Shown one piece after another: positions 9,418-19,169 of a DNA stretch of 64,000 bases. Each line of letters begins with the position of its first letter. Position 1 is the first letter of the stretch. The notes below the pieces were generated by a model, which had not been told where the DNA came from, ran no database searches, and saw only the letters and a list, made by a program, of their open reading frames with translations. This DNA is from Zooshikella harenae (GTDB lineage Bacteria > Pseudomonadota > Gammaproteobacteria > Pseudomonadales > Zooshikellaceae). The stretch covers positions 165,688 through 229,687 of the forward strand of contig NZ_JAGSOY010000001.1 in assembly GCF_018837975.1 (NCBI RefSeq), written 5' to 3'. A program made the translations under genes and the position numbers.

Positions 9418-12400
9418 TTAGGCAAACTGCGTTGGATGTGCGCGACGAATACGTGTCAAAGCAACTAAACACGCTTCTCGTTCCATTTTACTTAAAGAGC
9501 GACTAAAGCCTTGTAGTAATGACCAAATTGCCTGAGCAAACTGCAAATCACGCTCTGCAAACTCTTGAATGGTCGCAATTAACGCACATTTACTTTTTAT
9601 GGAGGAAAACGTTGTAGAAAAGGTCTCTTTATTTTTACTCATACGGGTAGGAGGAATGGTAAATAACTCACTACAGACTAATTGCTGCCAGTTTCTTAGT
9701 GAAATATTAACTGAGTTAATATCATTCATTTTTCGGTAGTGAAGCCACAGCTGATGTATTGCAAAATAACGCAGTTGTCGATCTGGGCTATCCAACAGTA
9801 ATAAAAGTACATCTGCAGACAACTGACCGAGTTGTTGCAAAGCATAAAGGCCTAGTGTTCGTGCTGCTTTATGGTTTGATTCACATAACACTAACCAATC
9901 TGCAACTGTATACCGAGTTAGGTCTAAGTGGCAGGCCTTTAGCCTTTCGGGTTGATGTACAATGCTTGCTTGAATAAATACATTTACATCATGATAGTTC
10001 TGCTCAAGTAATTGAGCTAAGCGCTTAGTGCTTGGTAACCATGCCTGCCACTCATGCTCTACAAACCGTAAAGCAAAAGCGCGTAATTTGCGGTCATTGT
10101 GTTTAAGTAAAGGGAAAAAGCGCTGTAATGATAAAAACTCAGCAGGTATTTCTGCACCAGGGTCAACAGGACGATCTGTTTCAACTAAACAAAGCTGTTG
10201 GTGGTGACGAATTAAATAATGGCGGGCAAACTCAGCTAAGTTCTGCTGCTCCACTTTAGCTTCGGTAGCCCATTGCCATAATCTTTCACATCCGTTCATT
10301 ATGTCTTCAGATGAAGACTCAACTTCCTGTCCCGACGTCTTTTTCAAAAATGCAGTTTCAGAAATAATTGCAATATCCGCACCCTGAGCTTGTAGTTGCT
10401 CAGCTTTAACCTGCTTGCTACCTTTCTTTCCATTACCATACAACGGTGAGCCTTCATCACCAATGACTAAGTAATTTAATTTTCCATTGACTGTGCTAGC
10501 AACTGCACCTCCTAGCTTTTTAACAAGTGCTTGTGCTTCACTCCTTGTCATCGTTGCCAACTTACCCGTAAATAAAAAACGCTGACCTTCAAAACTCACT
10601 AACTCAGCAGTTTGTGTCGACGAAGTTGATTCTGTCTCAGATTCGCTAATGACTTGAGATGATGTATTACTGGCAAAGTCAGCAGGTAAGAAATTAAGTG
10701 TAAGAACATCAACAGCAAAAGAATGATACGCAGTGTTAGATGATGCGGCTAAAGTCAGTAACCAATCTAAACCCAGTGTTTTAGCAGAGAACTGTCGTAC
10801 ATCTTTAAGCCAATAGCGGACCTCTTCTGCCAGATCTTCGGCAAAGTGAGTCACTGCAGGCCACTTTTTACCTTGGGTTAATAGCTGTGTTCGCCACTCA
10901 GCTTGCTGCCAATCTGGTTCATAAACCAGTGATTGACAAAATACAGCGCCAAACTTTTCTGCCTGTAGTTTACCTTCATTAACCCAGTCAATAACTGTTT
11001 CACTGGCTAAAGGATGGAGTAACAGTTGTTGTAAATGGCCTTGCGCCAAACTAGATAGATCAAAGTTTTTAATATTTGACAGGGCAAAGTCAGCAACGTA
11101 AGCACCTAATGGCTGCTCTTCATCAGTATTGATGAGTAACAAATCCAGGAAAAAGTCCAGAGTAATTTCAGATAAACTGAAATTATCAACCAAATAGCTA
11201 ACGGCAAAATTAAAGGCTTCGTAATTATTCGCAAGCAGCAACTGCTTTAACCATGTTAAATTAATTTCTTTACGCGTATATAATTTTTTTATTTGCGCTG
11301 CTGCAAACTCGTGAGCATGCTTATCAACCAGCAATACTCCCCATGTTGAGAGTGGTACGCTTTTACGAAGATTAAACTGTTGAACAGAAGTCTCAGCAAA
11401 CACTCTGGTATTCTTGTACTGTGACTGTAAAAGTTCAAGAAATTGATCACACGTTATTGCTTTGTTGTGAACCTGAAAAATGTCGATTGCAAACTGCCGA
11501 GCATCTGCAACTTGAGAGTTTAATAATCCCCACAACAAATCAAATAAGCCTAGTTGTAATAACGATTTTTGCTCATAAACAGGCGCATGATGTATTAACC
11601 AAATGACAAACTTATCAATTTCTTTACTTTGACCTGTTGGCAAACTCTTCAACCACTGACAAGGCAGTGATCGTAAGCCTGTTAAAAAGTATTTCTGTAA
11701 TAGCTCAACTGTAAATCGTCTTACCAATTCAGCATTCGCTAATGACAATATTTTAATGAGGGGCTTTAAGTGTAACTGCCAAGCATCAGGAAATGCACAA
11801 TGTTTAATGACATTTTGTCGATCGCGAATATAACGAAAATGAGTGCGAGAATACTTTTTACTACCATGATACAAAATATGGTTAGCAACCCACGTTGCAG
11901 TCCATGATGTATCATCGCGATAATGAATTAATACTTGCCCAGCGACTACTGGATAAAGTGATGGCCAACGCTTACCTATAATTCGTAAGGTACGCCATGC
12001 TCGGCGAGTAAGATACGTCAGCGTTTCAAGTCTCACCTCATGCTGAGATGGATTTGCCAGTGCCATATCAATTCGAGCAGCTAACAATCCATAGACTTCA
12101 TAATCCTGCTCAGACTCAGCTAACTTAAAAATGAGTTTAATCGCACGCCAACAACCATAAACAAACGGTAGTTCTGTTAAAACCTGTAAAAGTATTTGCC
12201 GATCTACTACACACTTACTTTTCCACAGAGGTAATACCAACTTAAATATCAATAAGCGTCCATGAGTCTCAGGTAATTTGGTCGCTTGTTGAAAAAAACT
12301 TTCTCGCAAGTGTTGCTGTTGCTCTAGTGTTAGCTGCAAATAAGCTGGAGAACGCAAATACTGAACAAACTGCTCAACAGTCATTAACTCAGTTTGTTGT

Positions 12401-12525
12401 TCCTCACTTGGAAACTGCTCTATACCCTGCTGTTGATCTATATACTGACTAAGAAATGTAGAAAACTGGGGATCTTTTGAATGGAGGGCTTGTTGAAGTG
12501 TGCTTAACGATAATAATGCTGACAA
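9418..12525 (-). CDS. Helical-repeat protein with BRCT domain, first protein gene of the retron operon
   Basis: The protein has 1035 residues. The start codon is TTG at 12525, with an AAGGTG ribosome site 7 bases upstream; the next Met is internal at residue ~48. Residues 1 to about 600 are alpha-helical with degenerate ARM/HEAT-like repeats. A Ser/Thr/Glu-rich linker leads into a BRCT domain at about 641-727 (FEGQRFLFTGKL, SEAQALVKKLGG, LNYLVIGDEG, AIISETAFL), the same type found at the end of NAD-dependent DNA ligases. A second helical block fills 750-1035. BRCT domains bind phosphopeptides or DNA ends. No nuclease or ligase motif is seen. About 360 bases separate the end of the candidate retron RNA from this start. 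I infer that it cooperates with the WGR protein in sensing DNA structure; it has no recognised gene name. Confidence 0.85.
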   Translation of the reverse strand: MSALLSLSTLQQALHSKDPQFSTFLSQYIDQQQGIEQFPSEEQQTELMTVEQFVQYLRSPAYLQLTLEQQQHLRESFFQQATKLPETHGRLLIFKLVLPLWKSKCVVDRQILLQVLTELPFVYGCWRAIKLIFKLAESEQDYEVYGLLAARIDMALANPSQHEVRLETLTYLTRRAWRTLRIIGKRWPSLYPVVAGQVLIHYRDDTSWTATWVANHILYHGSKKYSRTHFRYIRDRQNVIKHCAFPDAWQLHLKPLIKILSLANAELVRRFTVELLQKYFLTGLRSLPCQWLKSLPTGQSKEIDKFVIWLIHHAPVYEQKSLLQLGLFDLLWGLLNSQVADARQFAIDIFQVHNKAITCDQFLELLQSQYKNTRVFAETSVQQFNLRKSVPLSTWGVLLVDKHAHEFAAAQIKKLYTRKEINLTWLKQLLLANNYEAFNFAVSYLVDNFSLSEITLDFFLDLLLINTDEEQPLGAYVADFALSNIKNFDLSSLAQGHLQQLLLHPLASETVIDWVNEGKLQAEKFGAVFCQSLVYEPDWQQAEWRTQLLTQGKKWPAVTHFAEDLAEEVRYWLKDVRQFSAKTLGLDWLLTLAASSNTAYHSFAVDVLTLNFLPADFASNTSSQVISESETESTSSTQTAELVSFEGQRFLFTGKLATMTRSEAQALVKKLGGAVASTVNGKLNYLVIGDEGSPLYGNGKKGSKQVKAEQLQAQGADIAIISETAFLKKTSGQEVESSSEDIMNGCERLWQWATEAKVEQQNLAEFARHYLIRHHQQLCLVETDRPVDPGAEIPAEFLSLQRFFPLLKHNDRKLRAFALRFVEHEWQAWLPSTKRLAQLLEQNYHDVNVFIQASIVHQPERLKACHLDLTRYTVADWLVLCESNHKAARTLGLYALQQLGQLSADVLLLLLDSPDRQLRYFAIHQLWLHYRKMNDINSVNISLRNWQQLVCSELFTIPPTRMSKNKETFSTTFSSIKSKCALIATIQEFAERDLQFAQAIWSLLQGFSRSLSKMEREACLVALTRIRRAHPTQFA

Positions 12526-12813
12526 GGTAACACCTTTATAATACTACTGGCTTGTCCATTTTAGTTTTTATCACTTACTTATATCCAACACGACATAACT
12601 GATACATACACTTTGTTAACTTATTACTTCAGCATGCTCAACTCGTACATCATTCTTAAATGGGAATATCTGGTTTCATTAAATTTATTATTACCGAACT
12701 AACGTCGCAATTTCTTATACCCAAAGCTGAGGGCAGTTATTTAGCAGAACTAAAGCTCTCACAAAAAATATGTGAGAATAGTAAACAGTTAATCATCATG
12801 TGGGGATAAAATT
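12526..12813 (-). other. Untranslated leader of the retron protein operon, with small palindrome
   Basis: No gene is visible in these 288 bases between the second hairpin after the candidate retron RNA and the TTG start of the BRCT gene. One perfect 7-base inverted repeat, TCTCACA / TGTGAGA with a 7-base AT spacer (12757-12777), could be a regulator site or a small RNA hairpin. Its half-sites point outward relative to a CRP site, so CRP is not suggested. AAGGTG just before 12525 is the ribosome site of the BRCT gene. Confidence 0.4.
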
Positions 12814-12882
12814 AAACCTAACAACTCGACTTATGTATATATCTTCTAAAAACAAGACACTATAAGTTAAGTTGTTAGGTTT
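12814..12882. terminator. Long hairpin directly after the retron RNA (terminator or attenuator)
   Basis: A perfect 13-base inverted repeat (AAACCTAACAACT at 12814-12826 against 12870-12882) continues inward through a 2-base mismatch into ACTTAT/ATAAGT (12829-12834 with 12862-12867), giving a stem of about 21 positions with a 27-base AT-rich loop. On the minus strand it begins 2 bases after the a2 end of the candidate retron RNA and is followed by TTTAATTTTA. It could end most ncRNA transcripts while letting some read through into the protein genes. The stem is AT-rich, so it is weak as an intrinsic terminator. Confidence 0.55.
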
Positions 12883-12884
12883 TG

Positions 12885-13127
12885 CTTGCTGTGTGTCTAC
12901 TTCATGACTTGGGACATGGAAGGCTCACTGGATCGCGCCACTATATACCGTTATGGTAACTAGCGAAACCGCGATTGCGTGGTTGGCTCAGGTCGCTGGT
13001 TACCATAACGGTATATAGTGGCAAAGCGAGCCTGAAATAGCCTTCCTTGTGTACAGTGCATAGTAATAAGCAAGAACGGCGCATCACCGCTCCGGTGTTT
13101 CCACCAAGCTAGACCATGACCAGCAAG
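12885..13127 (-). ncRNA. Candidate retron msr-msd RNA
   Basis: On the minus strand, a1 (13127-13110: CTTGCTG, 6-base bulge, GTCTA) pairs with a2 (12899-12885: TAGAC, 3-base bulge, CAGCAAG). The a1 strand runs straight into TAGC, the usual context of the branching G (candidate G at 13109). Next is an msr-like segment with a small stem GGTG-GAAA-CACC (13105-13094) or the alternative CACCG-GAG-CGGTG (13097-13085). The msd part is a long hairpin. Its perfect 24-base arms are 12937-12960 and 12999-13022, extended inward by a T-G pair and AGCGA/TCGCT and outward by GGAAGGCT/AGCCTTCC (12918-12925 with 13039-13046). Total length is about 243 nt, typical of retron RNAs. A promoter lies just upstream and a retron-type RT ends the same operon. 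The structure was found by eye, not by covariance. Confidence 0.8.
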
Positions 13128-13136
13128 TACATTATT

Positions 13137-13165
13137 TATATACCAGTTTAAGGTAGGGACTGCAA
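13137..13165 (-). promoter_or_regulatory. Sigma-70-type promoter of the retron transcript
   Basis: On the minus strand TTGCAG (13165-13160) and TATATA (13142-13137) are separated by exactly 17 bases. Transcription would start near 13130, about three bases before the a1 segment of the candidate retron RNA. This is where a promoter for a retron RNA is expected. The -10 box is good and the -35 box only partly matches. Confidence 0.6.
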
Positions 13166-13305
13166 CTGTTGTAAGACAAGTTGTAAATGATTTGGCGTAA
13201 ATAATAAAAATAAACAGAAATACATCACTTGCTACTGTGTTTAAGGAAATGCTGGCAACCCCAGTAGCAAATCAAGCATGAAAATTAAATCAAGTACATA
13301 CATAT

Positions 13306-13821
13306 CTACTGTTGGATAACACGACAAATTTCGTTAACAACAGTGCGAGGGATTTTGTTATCTGTGGTAATAATATAGTCGGACACTTCTCTATATAATG
13401 GATCACGAATTTTCATTAAATTCGCTAACACAGCTTGAGGGTTCTCATTTTGTAGCAGTGGACGTCGTTTATCTCGAAATGTTCGTGCTAGTTGTTGCTC
13501 AACACTCGTATACAAGTAAATAACTGCACCTGTACTCTGTAATAACATACGACGATTTTTTTCCCGTAAAACAGCGCCACCACCAGTCGCTAAAACTATT
13601 CCATTCTGTTGAGTAAGTTCTTCTAACATCGCTGATTCTCGATCACGAAAACCTTCTTCCCCTTCTACATCAAAAATCCAGGGAATATCAGCACCTGTCC
13701 GTGCTTCTATTTCACGATCAGAGTCTTTGAACTCAACATCCAGGGCTTTAGAAAGCAAACGCCCGATGGTGCTTTTACCAGCACCCATCGGGCCAACCAA
13801 AAAGATACTCGTTTTAATCAT
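13306..13821 (-). CDS. aroK: Shikimate kinase I
   Basis: This 171-residue cytoplasmic kinase phosphorylates shikimate at O3 with ATP in the aromatic amino acid pathway. The Walker A motif GPMGAGKST is at residues 10-18, KDSDREIE carries the shikimate/Mg-binding Asp pair (~33-35), TGGGAV is near 80 and the lid Arg region DKRRPLL near 117. Length and motifs match AroK. It follows pilQ after 16 bases, the pil-aroK order of pseudomonads. The gene normally behind it, aroB, is absent: the retron island begins within 180 bases of the stop codon. Confidence 0.97.
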   Translation of the reverse strand: MIKTSIFLVGPMGAGKSTIGRLLSKALDVEFKDSDREIEARTGADIPWIFDVEGEEGFRDRESAMLEELTQQNGIVLATGGGAVLREKNRRMLLQSTGAVIYLYTSVEQQLARTFRDKRRPLLQNENPQAVLANLMKIRDPLYREVSDYIITTDNKIPRTVVNEICRVIQQ

Positions 13822-13837
13822 GGCCTATACATGTCAA

Positions 13838-15943
13838 TTAGCGTTTTGTTAGCGCATTATCAACAATTCTAGGCGTAATGAAAATCAGTAGTTCATTCTT
13901 TTTACGTCCATCAGTTGTTCGTTTAAACAATCTTCCAATAGCGGGTAAATCTCCTAAAAAGGGTACTTTACTCTCTATTAATTCATTTTCTTCTTCAAAA
14001 ACACCACCTAGCACCAAGGTTTCACCATCAGGTACAAGTACTGTGGTATCTACTTCATTAGTATCAATAGCCAGTTCACCATTAAACTCAGTCTCTCCCA
14101 CATCGTCTTTTTTAACATTAACTTTAAGCGTTATATGGCCATCGGGTGTAATTTGTGGTGTTACCTCTAATGACAACACTGCTTTTTTGAAAGACGTTGA
14201 TGTTGCACCACTTGAACTTGCTTCTTGATAAGGTACTTCCTGGCCTGTTTCAATCCTAGCCATTTGCTTATCTTGCGTTAATATTTTTGGTTGAGAAATC
14301 AGCTCAGACCTATTTTCACTCTCCAGAGCATTTAACTCTAGGTTTAATATTGCACTGTTTGACACAAAACCAATGTTAAACGTGCTTGTTGGAGAACCAA
14401 GAGGCAAACTAACTAGACCTGCATTACCTGGTGTTGTTGAACCAGTAGTATTTTGGTCATCGTTACCACCTAATCGCCATTTACCATTTTTCTTTATCTT
14501 ACCACCAGTCCATTGAACCCCTAAGTCGCTGGACATATCAACTTCAGCACTAACAATACGAGCCTCTATCATCACCTGCTTAACTGGAATGTCAATTTTA
14601 GTGAGCAAATCCCTTAGCTCATCAAGTTTGGATCGAGTGTCTTTTATTAACAGGCTATTAGTGCGATTAACAACCTGCACTGTACCTCTCTCAGAAAGTA
14701 ACTGAACCCCTCCCTCTCCAGAAGAGCCTTGTAAAATACCTGCAATTTCACTTGCATCAGCATAGTTAATTTGCACTAACTCAGTATATGTAGGAGCAAG
14801 CTCTTCTATTTGTTGATTATTTTCCAGCTCTTGTTTTTCGCGTGCAGCAATTTCTTCTGCAGGGGCAACCATTAACACATTACCCACTTGCCGTTTGTCC
14901 AATCCTTTTGCCTTCAAAACAAGGTCAAGTGCTTGATCCCAAGGAACATTTTGCAGACGAAGTGTAATATCACCTGTAACCGTATCACTCGCGACTAAGT
15001 TTAAGTCAGTAAAATCAGCAATTAATTGCAATACTGATCGAACATCAATGTTTTGGAAATTAAGGGATAATTTCTCACCCGTATAAAGCGCCCGATCTCG
15101 TTTTAATTGCTCAACTTCTTTAGCCGTTAATGATTTTACACTGATAGTCAGTGTGTTATCTGTTTGATAAGCCAAGTAATCATATTCGCCTTCTGGCTCA
15201 ATCGTGATAACAGCATTACCACGCTCGACAGTGGCATCAATGTAGTGAACTGGTGTTGCAAAATCAACTACATCTAGACGATTACGTAAATTTGTTGGAA
15301 TTTGCGTTTCAGGAAACTCTAAACGAATCCGCCCGCCTTGTTCATTCATATCCAAGGGCACATTAGGATTCGATAATTGAATAACGATATTTCCCTCACC
15401 TTCTGCACCACGCTCAAAGTCAATACTACTAATAGCCTTGACATTTCTATTATATAATTTTTTTCGAGTTTGTTTATTGTTAACCGCTGGCGGAGTTTGT
15501 GTATATCTTGTTGTAGCACGCTGAGAAGTCTGCTGTGCTGCAGCTAGATCCTGCCCATCAGTACCAATTAAAATATATAAATTATTACCATCAATCCTAG
15601 TCGCATATTTAGCCGGCTGGTTTAAATTAACAACAAGGCGTGTTTTATCTTTTGTCTCTAAGACAGTAATACTTTTTGTATTACCAAAACCAATTTCATT
15701 GAATTTCTTCGCCAGGCCACTTTGTGCGCCTGGTAAATCAATAGAAATTCGCGCAGGGCGTTCAACTGTGTACCCTTTTGGCGTTGGCACTGCACCATCA
15801 AATTGCAGTTTTAGTTCAACTTTCTCCCCCGGAAGAGAGGCTACGTCCAGATCTGTAATGACTGATGCCAACGCCTGCCAGGAGTTGAAAGCCAAAACAG
15901 TGGCTATTGCCAAACCAGCTTTTCTTAAGCGTATGGTGTTCAT
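13838..15943 (-). CDS. pilQ: Type IV pilus secretin PilQ
   Basis: This 701-residue outer-membrane secretin forms the ring through which type IV pili leave the cell. It has a signal peptide (cleavage expected after SWQALA, ~26), two peptidoglycan-binding AMIN-like regions (~28-130 and ~170-270), an STN-type domain with LNFQNIDVRSVLQLIADF (~294-311), an N1/secretin-N domain (~385-450), and the secretin domain with the VPFLGDLPAIGRLF signature (~665) and C-terminal FITPRIV. It is the last pil gene of the pilMNOPQ set, but 263 bases separate it from pilP, longer than usual. Confidence 0.97.
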   Translation of the reverse strand: MNTIRLRKAGLAIATVLAFNSWQALASVITDLDVASLPGEKVELKLQFDGAVPTPKGYTVERPARISIDLPGAQSGLAKKFNEIGFGNTKSITVLETKDKTRLVVNLNQPAKYATRIDGNNLYILIGTDGQDLAAAQQTSQRATTRYTQTPPAVNNKQTRKKLYNRNVKAISSIDFERGAEGEGNIVIQLSNPNVPLDMNEQGGRIRLEFPETQIPTNLRNRLDVVDFATPVHYIDATVERGNAVITIEPEGEYDYLAYQTDNTLTISVKSLTAKEVEQLKRDRALYTGEKLSLNFQNIDVRSVLQLIADFTDLNLVASDTVTGDITLRLQNVPWDQALDLVLKAKGLDKRQVGNVLMVAPAEEIAAREKQELENNQQIEELAPTYTELVQINYADASEIAGILQGSSGEGGVQLLSERGTVQVVNRTNSLLIKDTRSKLDELRDLLTKIDIPVKQVMIEARIVSAEVDMSSDLGVQWTGGKIKKNGKWRLGGNDDQNTTGSTTPGNAGLVSLPLGSPTSTFNIGFVSNSAILNLELNALESENRSELISQPKILTQDKQMARIETGQEVPYQEASSSGATSTSFKKAVLSLEVTPQITPDGHITLKVNVKKDDVGETEFNGELAIDTNEVDTTVLVPDGETLVLGGVFEEENELIESKVPFLGDLPAIGRLFKRTTDGRKKNELLIFITPRIVDNALTKR

Positions 15944-16117
15944 ACTTACCCACCAATGTTATTGAATACCACGATTATCACTGAGTCTTGAATAACCTTA
16001 ACCAGAGCAGCTCAACATTAATAAATAAGCGAACTCATTCCGCTATCGCCAACATATTTATAAAAAATACGCATTAATGTTTCCAAGCTAATCCTTAAAG
16101 GCGGGCGATTCCCTGCC

Positions 16118-16135
16118 TTACACATTACTGTGTAA
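16118..16135. other. Short palindrome in the pilP-pilQ gap
   Basis: TTACACA and TGTGTAA flank a 4-base spacer in the 263-base gap between pilP and pilQ. It could be a weak mRNA hairpin that adjusts pilQ expression, or a regulator site. No T-run follows on the minus strand, so it is not a good terminator. No gene is visible in the rest of 15944-16206. Confidence 0.3.
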
Positions 16136-16206
16136 AGTTAGCGCAGCCAGCACTGGAGTAGTGAATTGAATAAAACAGACTTCCCCCGAAGATGTGCTTT
16201 AATGGC

Positions 16207-16734
16207 CTACCCTTCATTTAATGCAATTGTTCTAGGGCGTTCTACCCACTTATCTTTACCACTTGGGACAATTTCCGTCACTTTTATTTCAGTTTCTGTA
16301 ATTGAAATAATTTTACCGTGATTTCGTCCTAAGTAATCTCCCTCTTTGACTCGATGGACACCTCCCCCTCCTCGAACCAAAGCCCAAAAACCATCATCGT
16401 TACTGATGCTACCAACCATCTGGAATGTTTCTATACCATAATTTTCCAAATACTGTTTTGGACGATTAAAATCCGGTTTAACCGACGACTCCTGTTGTTC
16501 TTTCTTTTCTGACACCTGAATAGGTGCTATAAAAGGACTTCGTAGCCCCGATGCACTATAAGTGAATGCTTCATACGGTTTAACGATTGGAATAGGTGGT
16601 ATATTTCCTTTTGGTCGAGCTCTCACTTCATCCATAAATGATTGTAAATCTTCATACTCCCTACTCGTACAACCAGCCAGTAACACAGCACTGCTCAATA
16701 ACGCTACCAGGGAAACTTTAGTGTAACCGCTCAT
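16207..16734 (-). CDS. pilP: Pilus assembly lipoprotein PilP
   Basis: This 175-residue lipoprotein bridges the inner-membrane PilMNO complex to the PilQ secretin. The signal peptide ends in a lipobox, VLLAGC (Cys at ~22). A disordered proline-rich linker (~40-85) leads to the C-terminal beta domain (~100-170, with MVGSISNDDGFWALVRGG and VKEGDYLGRNHGKI), which binds the PilQ N0 region in known systems. It starts 9 bases after pilO ends. Confidence 0.96.
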   Translation of the reverse strand: MSGYTKVSLVALLSSAVLLAGCTSREYEDLQSFMDEVRARPKGNIPPIPIVKPYEAFTYSASGLRSPFIAPIQVSEKKEQQESSVKPDFNRPKQYLENYGIETFQMVGSISNDDGFWALVRGGGGVHRVKEGDYLGRNHGKIISITETEIKVTEIVPSGKDKWVERPRTIALNEG

Positions 16735-16743
16735 ATCCAGCCC

Positions 16744-17349
16744 CTAGTTTCCTTCAGTCTTCTCGTTATAACGATAAGTCTTAGCAATAATACTCATCGT
16801 CAGTATTTCAGCATTATTTTGCTGTGGCTTAATATCAAAATTATGTAACGTTACAATTCTTGATAAGCTTGCGACAGAACTTACAAAGTTACCTAAATCG
16901 TGATAATTACCCTGAACTCTTATTTGAATTGGGAGTTCGATATAAAATTCTTTTGTAATTTCTGGCAGCAGATCAATCGAATTAAAGTATAGACCACTTC
17001 TTAAACCTGCACGACTAATGTCTTCTAAAAGCCCAGGCACTTCTGTATCTGTAGGAAGCTGTTTAACCAAATCACCTAATGTACGCTCCATTTCAACCAT
17101 CTGAGTTTTATAAGCATCAAGGTTTGCAGCCTGGAATGCTTTAATTCTGAATTGTTCTTTTAACTGGTCTTCTTCTTTTTGAACCGTTTCGTATCGATCA
17201 TTTAATTCTTCTAAATGAAATTTATAGCCTAAAAATAATACAGCGCCAAAAAGAATAATCGCCACAACGATTTTTATAGGCGCCGGCCATGATCCAACAT
17301 TCTCAAGATCTAACTCATTTATATTTTTAAAGGAATCAGCAACACTCAT
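16744..17349 (-). CDS. pilO: Pilus alignment protein PilO
   Basis: This 201-residue inner-membrane protein has a short cytoplasmic tail, one membrane segment (~24-43, PIKIVVAIILFGAVLFLGYK), a coiled coil (~48-100) and a periplasmic ferredoxin-like domain (~110-195). It pairs with PilN below the secretin. Only 2 bases separate it from pilN. Length and layout match PilO. Confidence 0.95.
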   Translation of the reverse strand: MSVADSFKNINELDLENVGSWPAPIKIVVAIILFGAVLFLGYKFHLEELNDRYETVQKEEDQLKEQFRIKAFQAANLDAYKTQMVEMERTLGDLVKQLPTDTEVPGLLEDISRAGLRSGLYFNSIDLLPEITKEFYIELPIQIRVQGNYHDLGNFVSSVASLSRIVTLHNFDIKPQQNNAEILTMSIIAKTYRYNEKTEGN

Positions 17350-17351
17350 GG

Positions 17352-17917
17352 TTACTTCTCCTTATCTTTTTTATCAGCTTCAGGCGTTGTCTTTAACACC
17401 GCCATGACGAAGTTGTTCATAGACTTATTCGCAGAATTTCTTTTCACTGATGTTAAATTAGGCTCTTTAAACCATTTAGAGCTATCAAACTGTCGCATCA
17501 GCGTTGAAACACGGTTATTAGATTCAGCGACCCCGGTAATCGAGAGTTTATTACTTGCAAGTACTAAGTGATTAAAATACACACCATCGGGAATAACACG
17601 TACAAGCTCATCAAATATCCTAACAATAATGGGGCGGTCTCCTTGCAAGCGTTTGATAACATTCATCCGCTCAAGTAATTGCTCTCGCCTCTTTTTTAAT
17701 TCTTTTATCTCGTCGATCTTTAAATCCAAAGCAGCAATTTCTTTTTTCAGAAACTCATTTCGTCCCTGCTGGTTAGCAATTGCCCCATTGATCTGCCGGT
17801 CTCCTAAAAAAACCAGTCCCGCAGCTATGGCAACTGTTACCCCTAAGGCTGTCAAAAAGTGTTTTTTCCGTTCTTCTCTTCGCTTTTCCCGCCATGGAAG
17901 AAGGTTTATTTTTGCCA

Positions 17918-17918
<1 letters not shown>
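17352..17918 (-). CDS. pilN: Pilus alignment protein PilN
   Basis: This 188-residue inner-membrane partner of PilO and PilM has the cytoplasmic N-terminal motif KINLLPWRE (3-11), which docks into PilM in known structures. One membrane segment follows (~22-40), then a coiled coil (~45-75) and a periplasmic domain containing GVYFNHLVLASNKLSITGVAES (residues listed in two parts, ~110-135). It overlaps the pilM stop by one base (TGATG), which indicates translational coupling. Confidence 0.95.
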
Positions 17919-19048
<1,130 letters not shown>

Positions 19049-19169
19049 TTACATTCGCGCAATTATGTGAAATGCAAAAAAAGTCCTTATAATCGATACT
19101 AAAACAATGCAAAATTGATTAACCACTTCGCTAACTCCTTAATATGTCTAGAAAAAAACGAGGAATACT

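Noticed and set aside
12757..12777. CRP site in TCTCACA-N7-TGTGAGA
   Set aside because: Half-sites are in the opposite orientation to CRP (TGTGA-N6-TCACA) and the spacing differs.
12937..13022. Perfect 24-base inverted repeat as a MITE or transposon end
   Set aside because: There is no target duplication or transposase, the repeat is a nested stem with pairing loop and outer arms, and it sits between a promoter and a1/a2 ends, which fits a retron msd better.
13878..14228. Antisense open frame inside pilQ (and similar long antisense frames in hslU, argS and the giant HEAT gene)
   Set aside because: They lie fully inside well-supported genes, have low-complexity composition and lack ribosome sites; they are shadows of the real frames.
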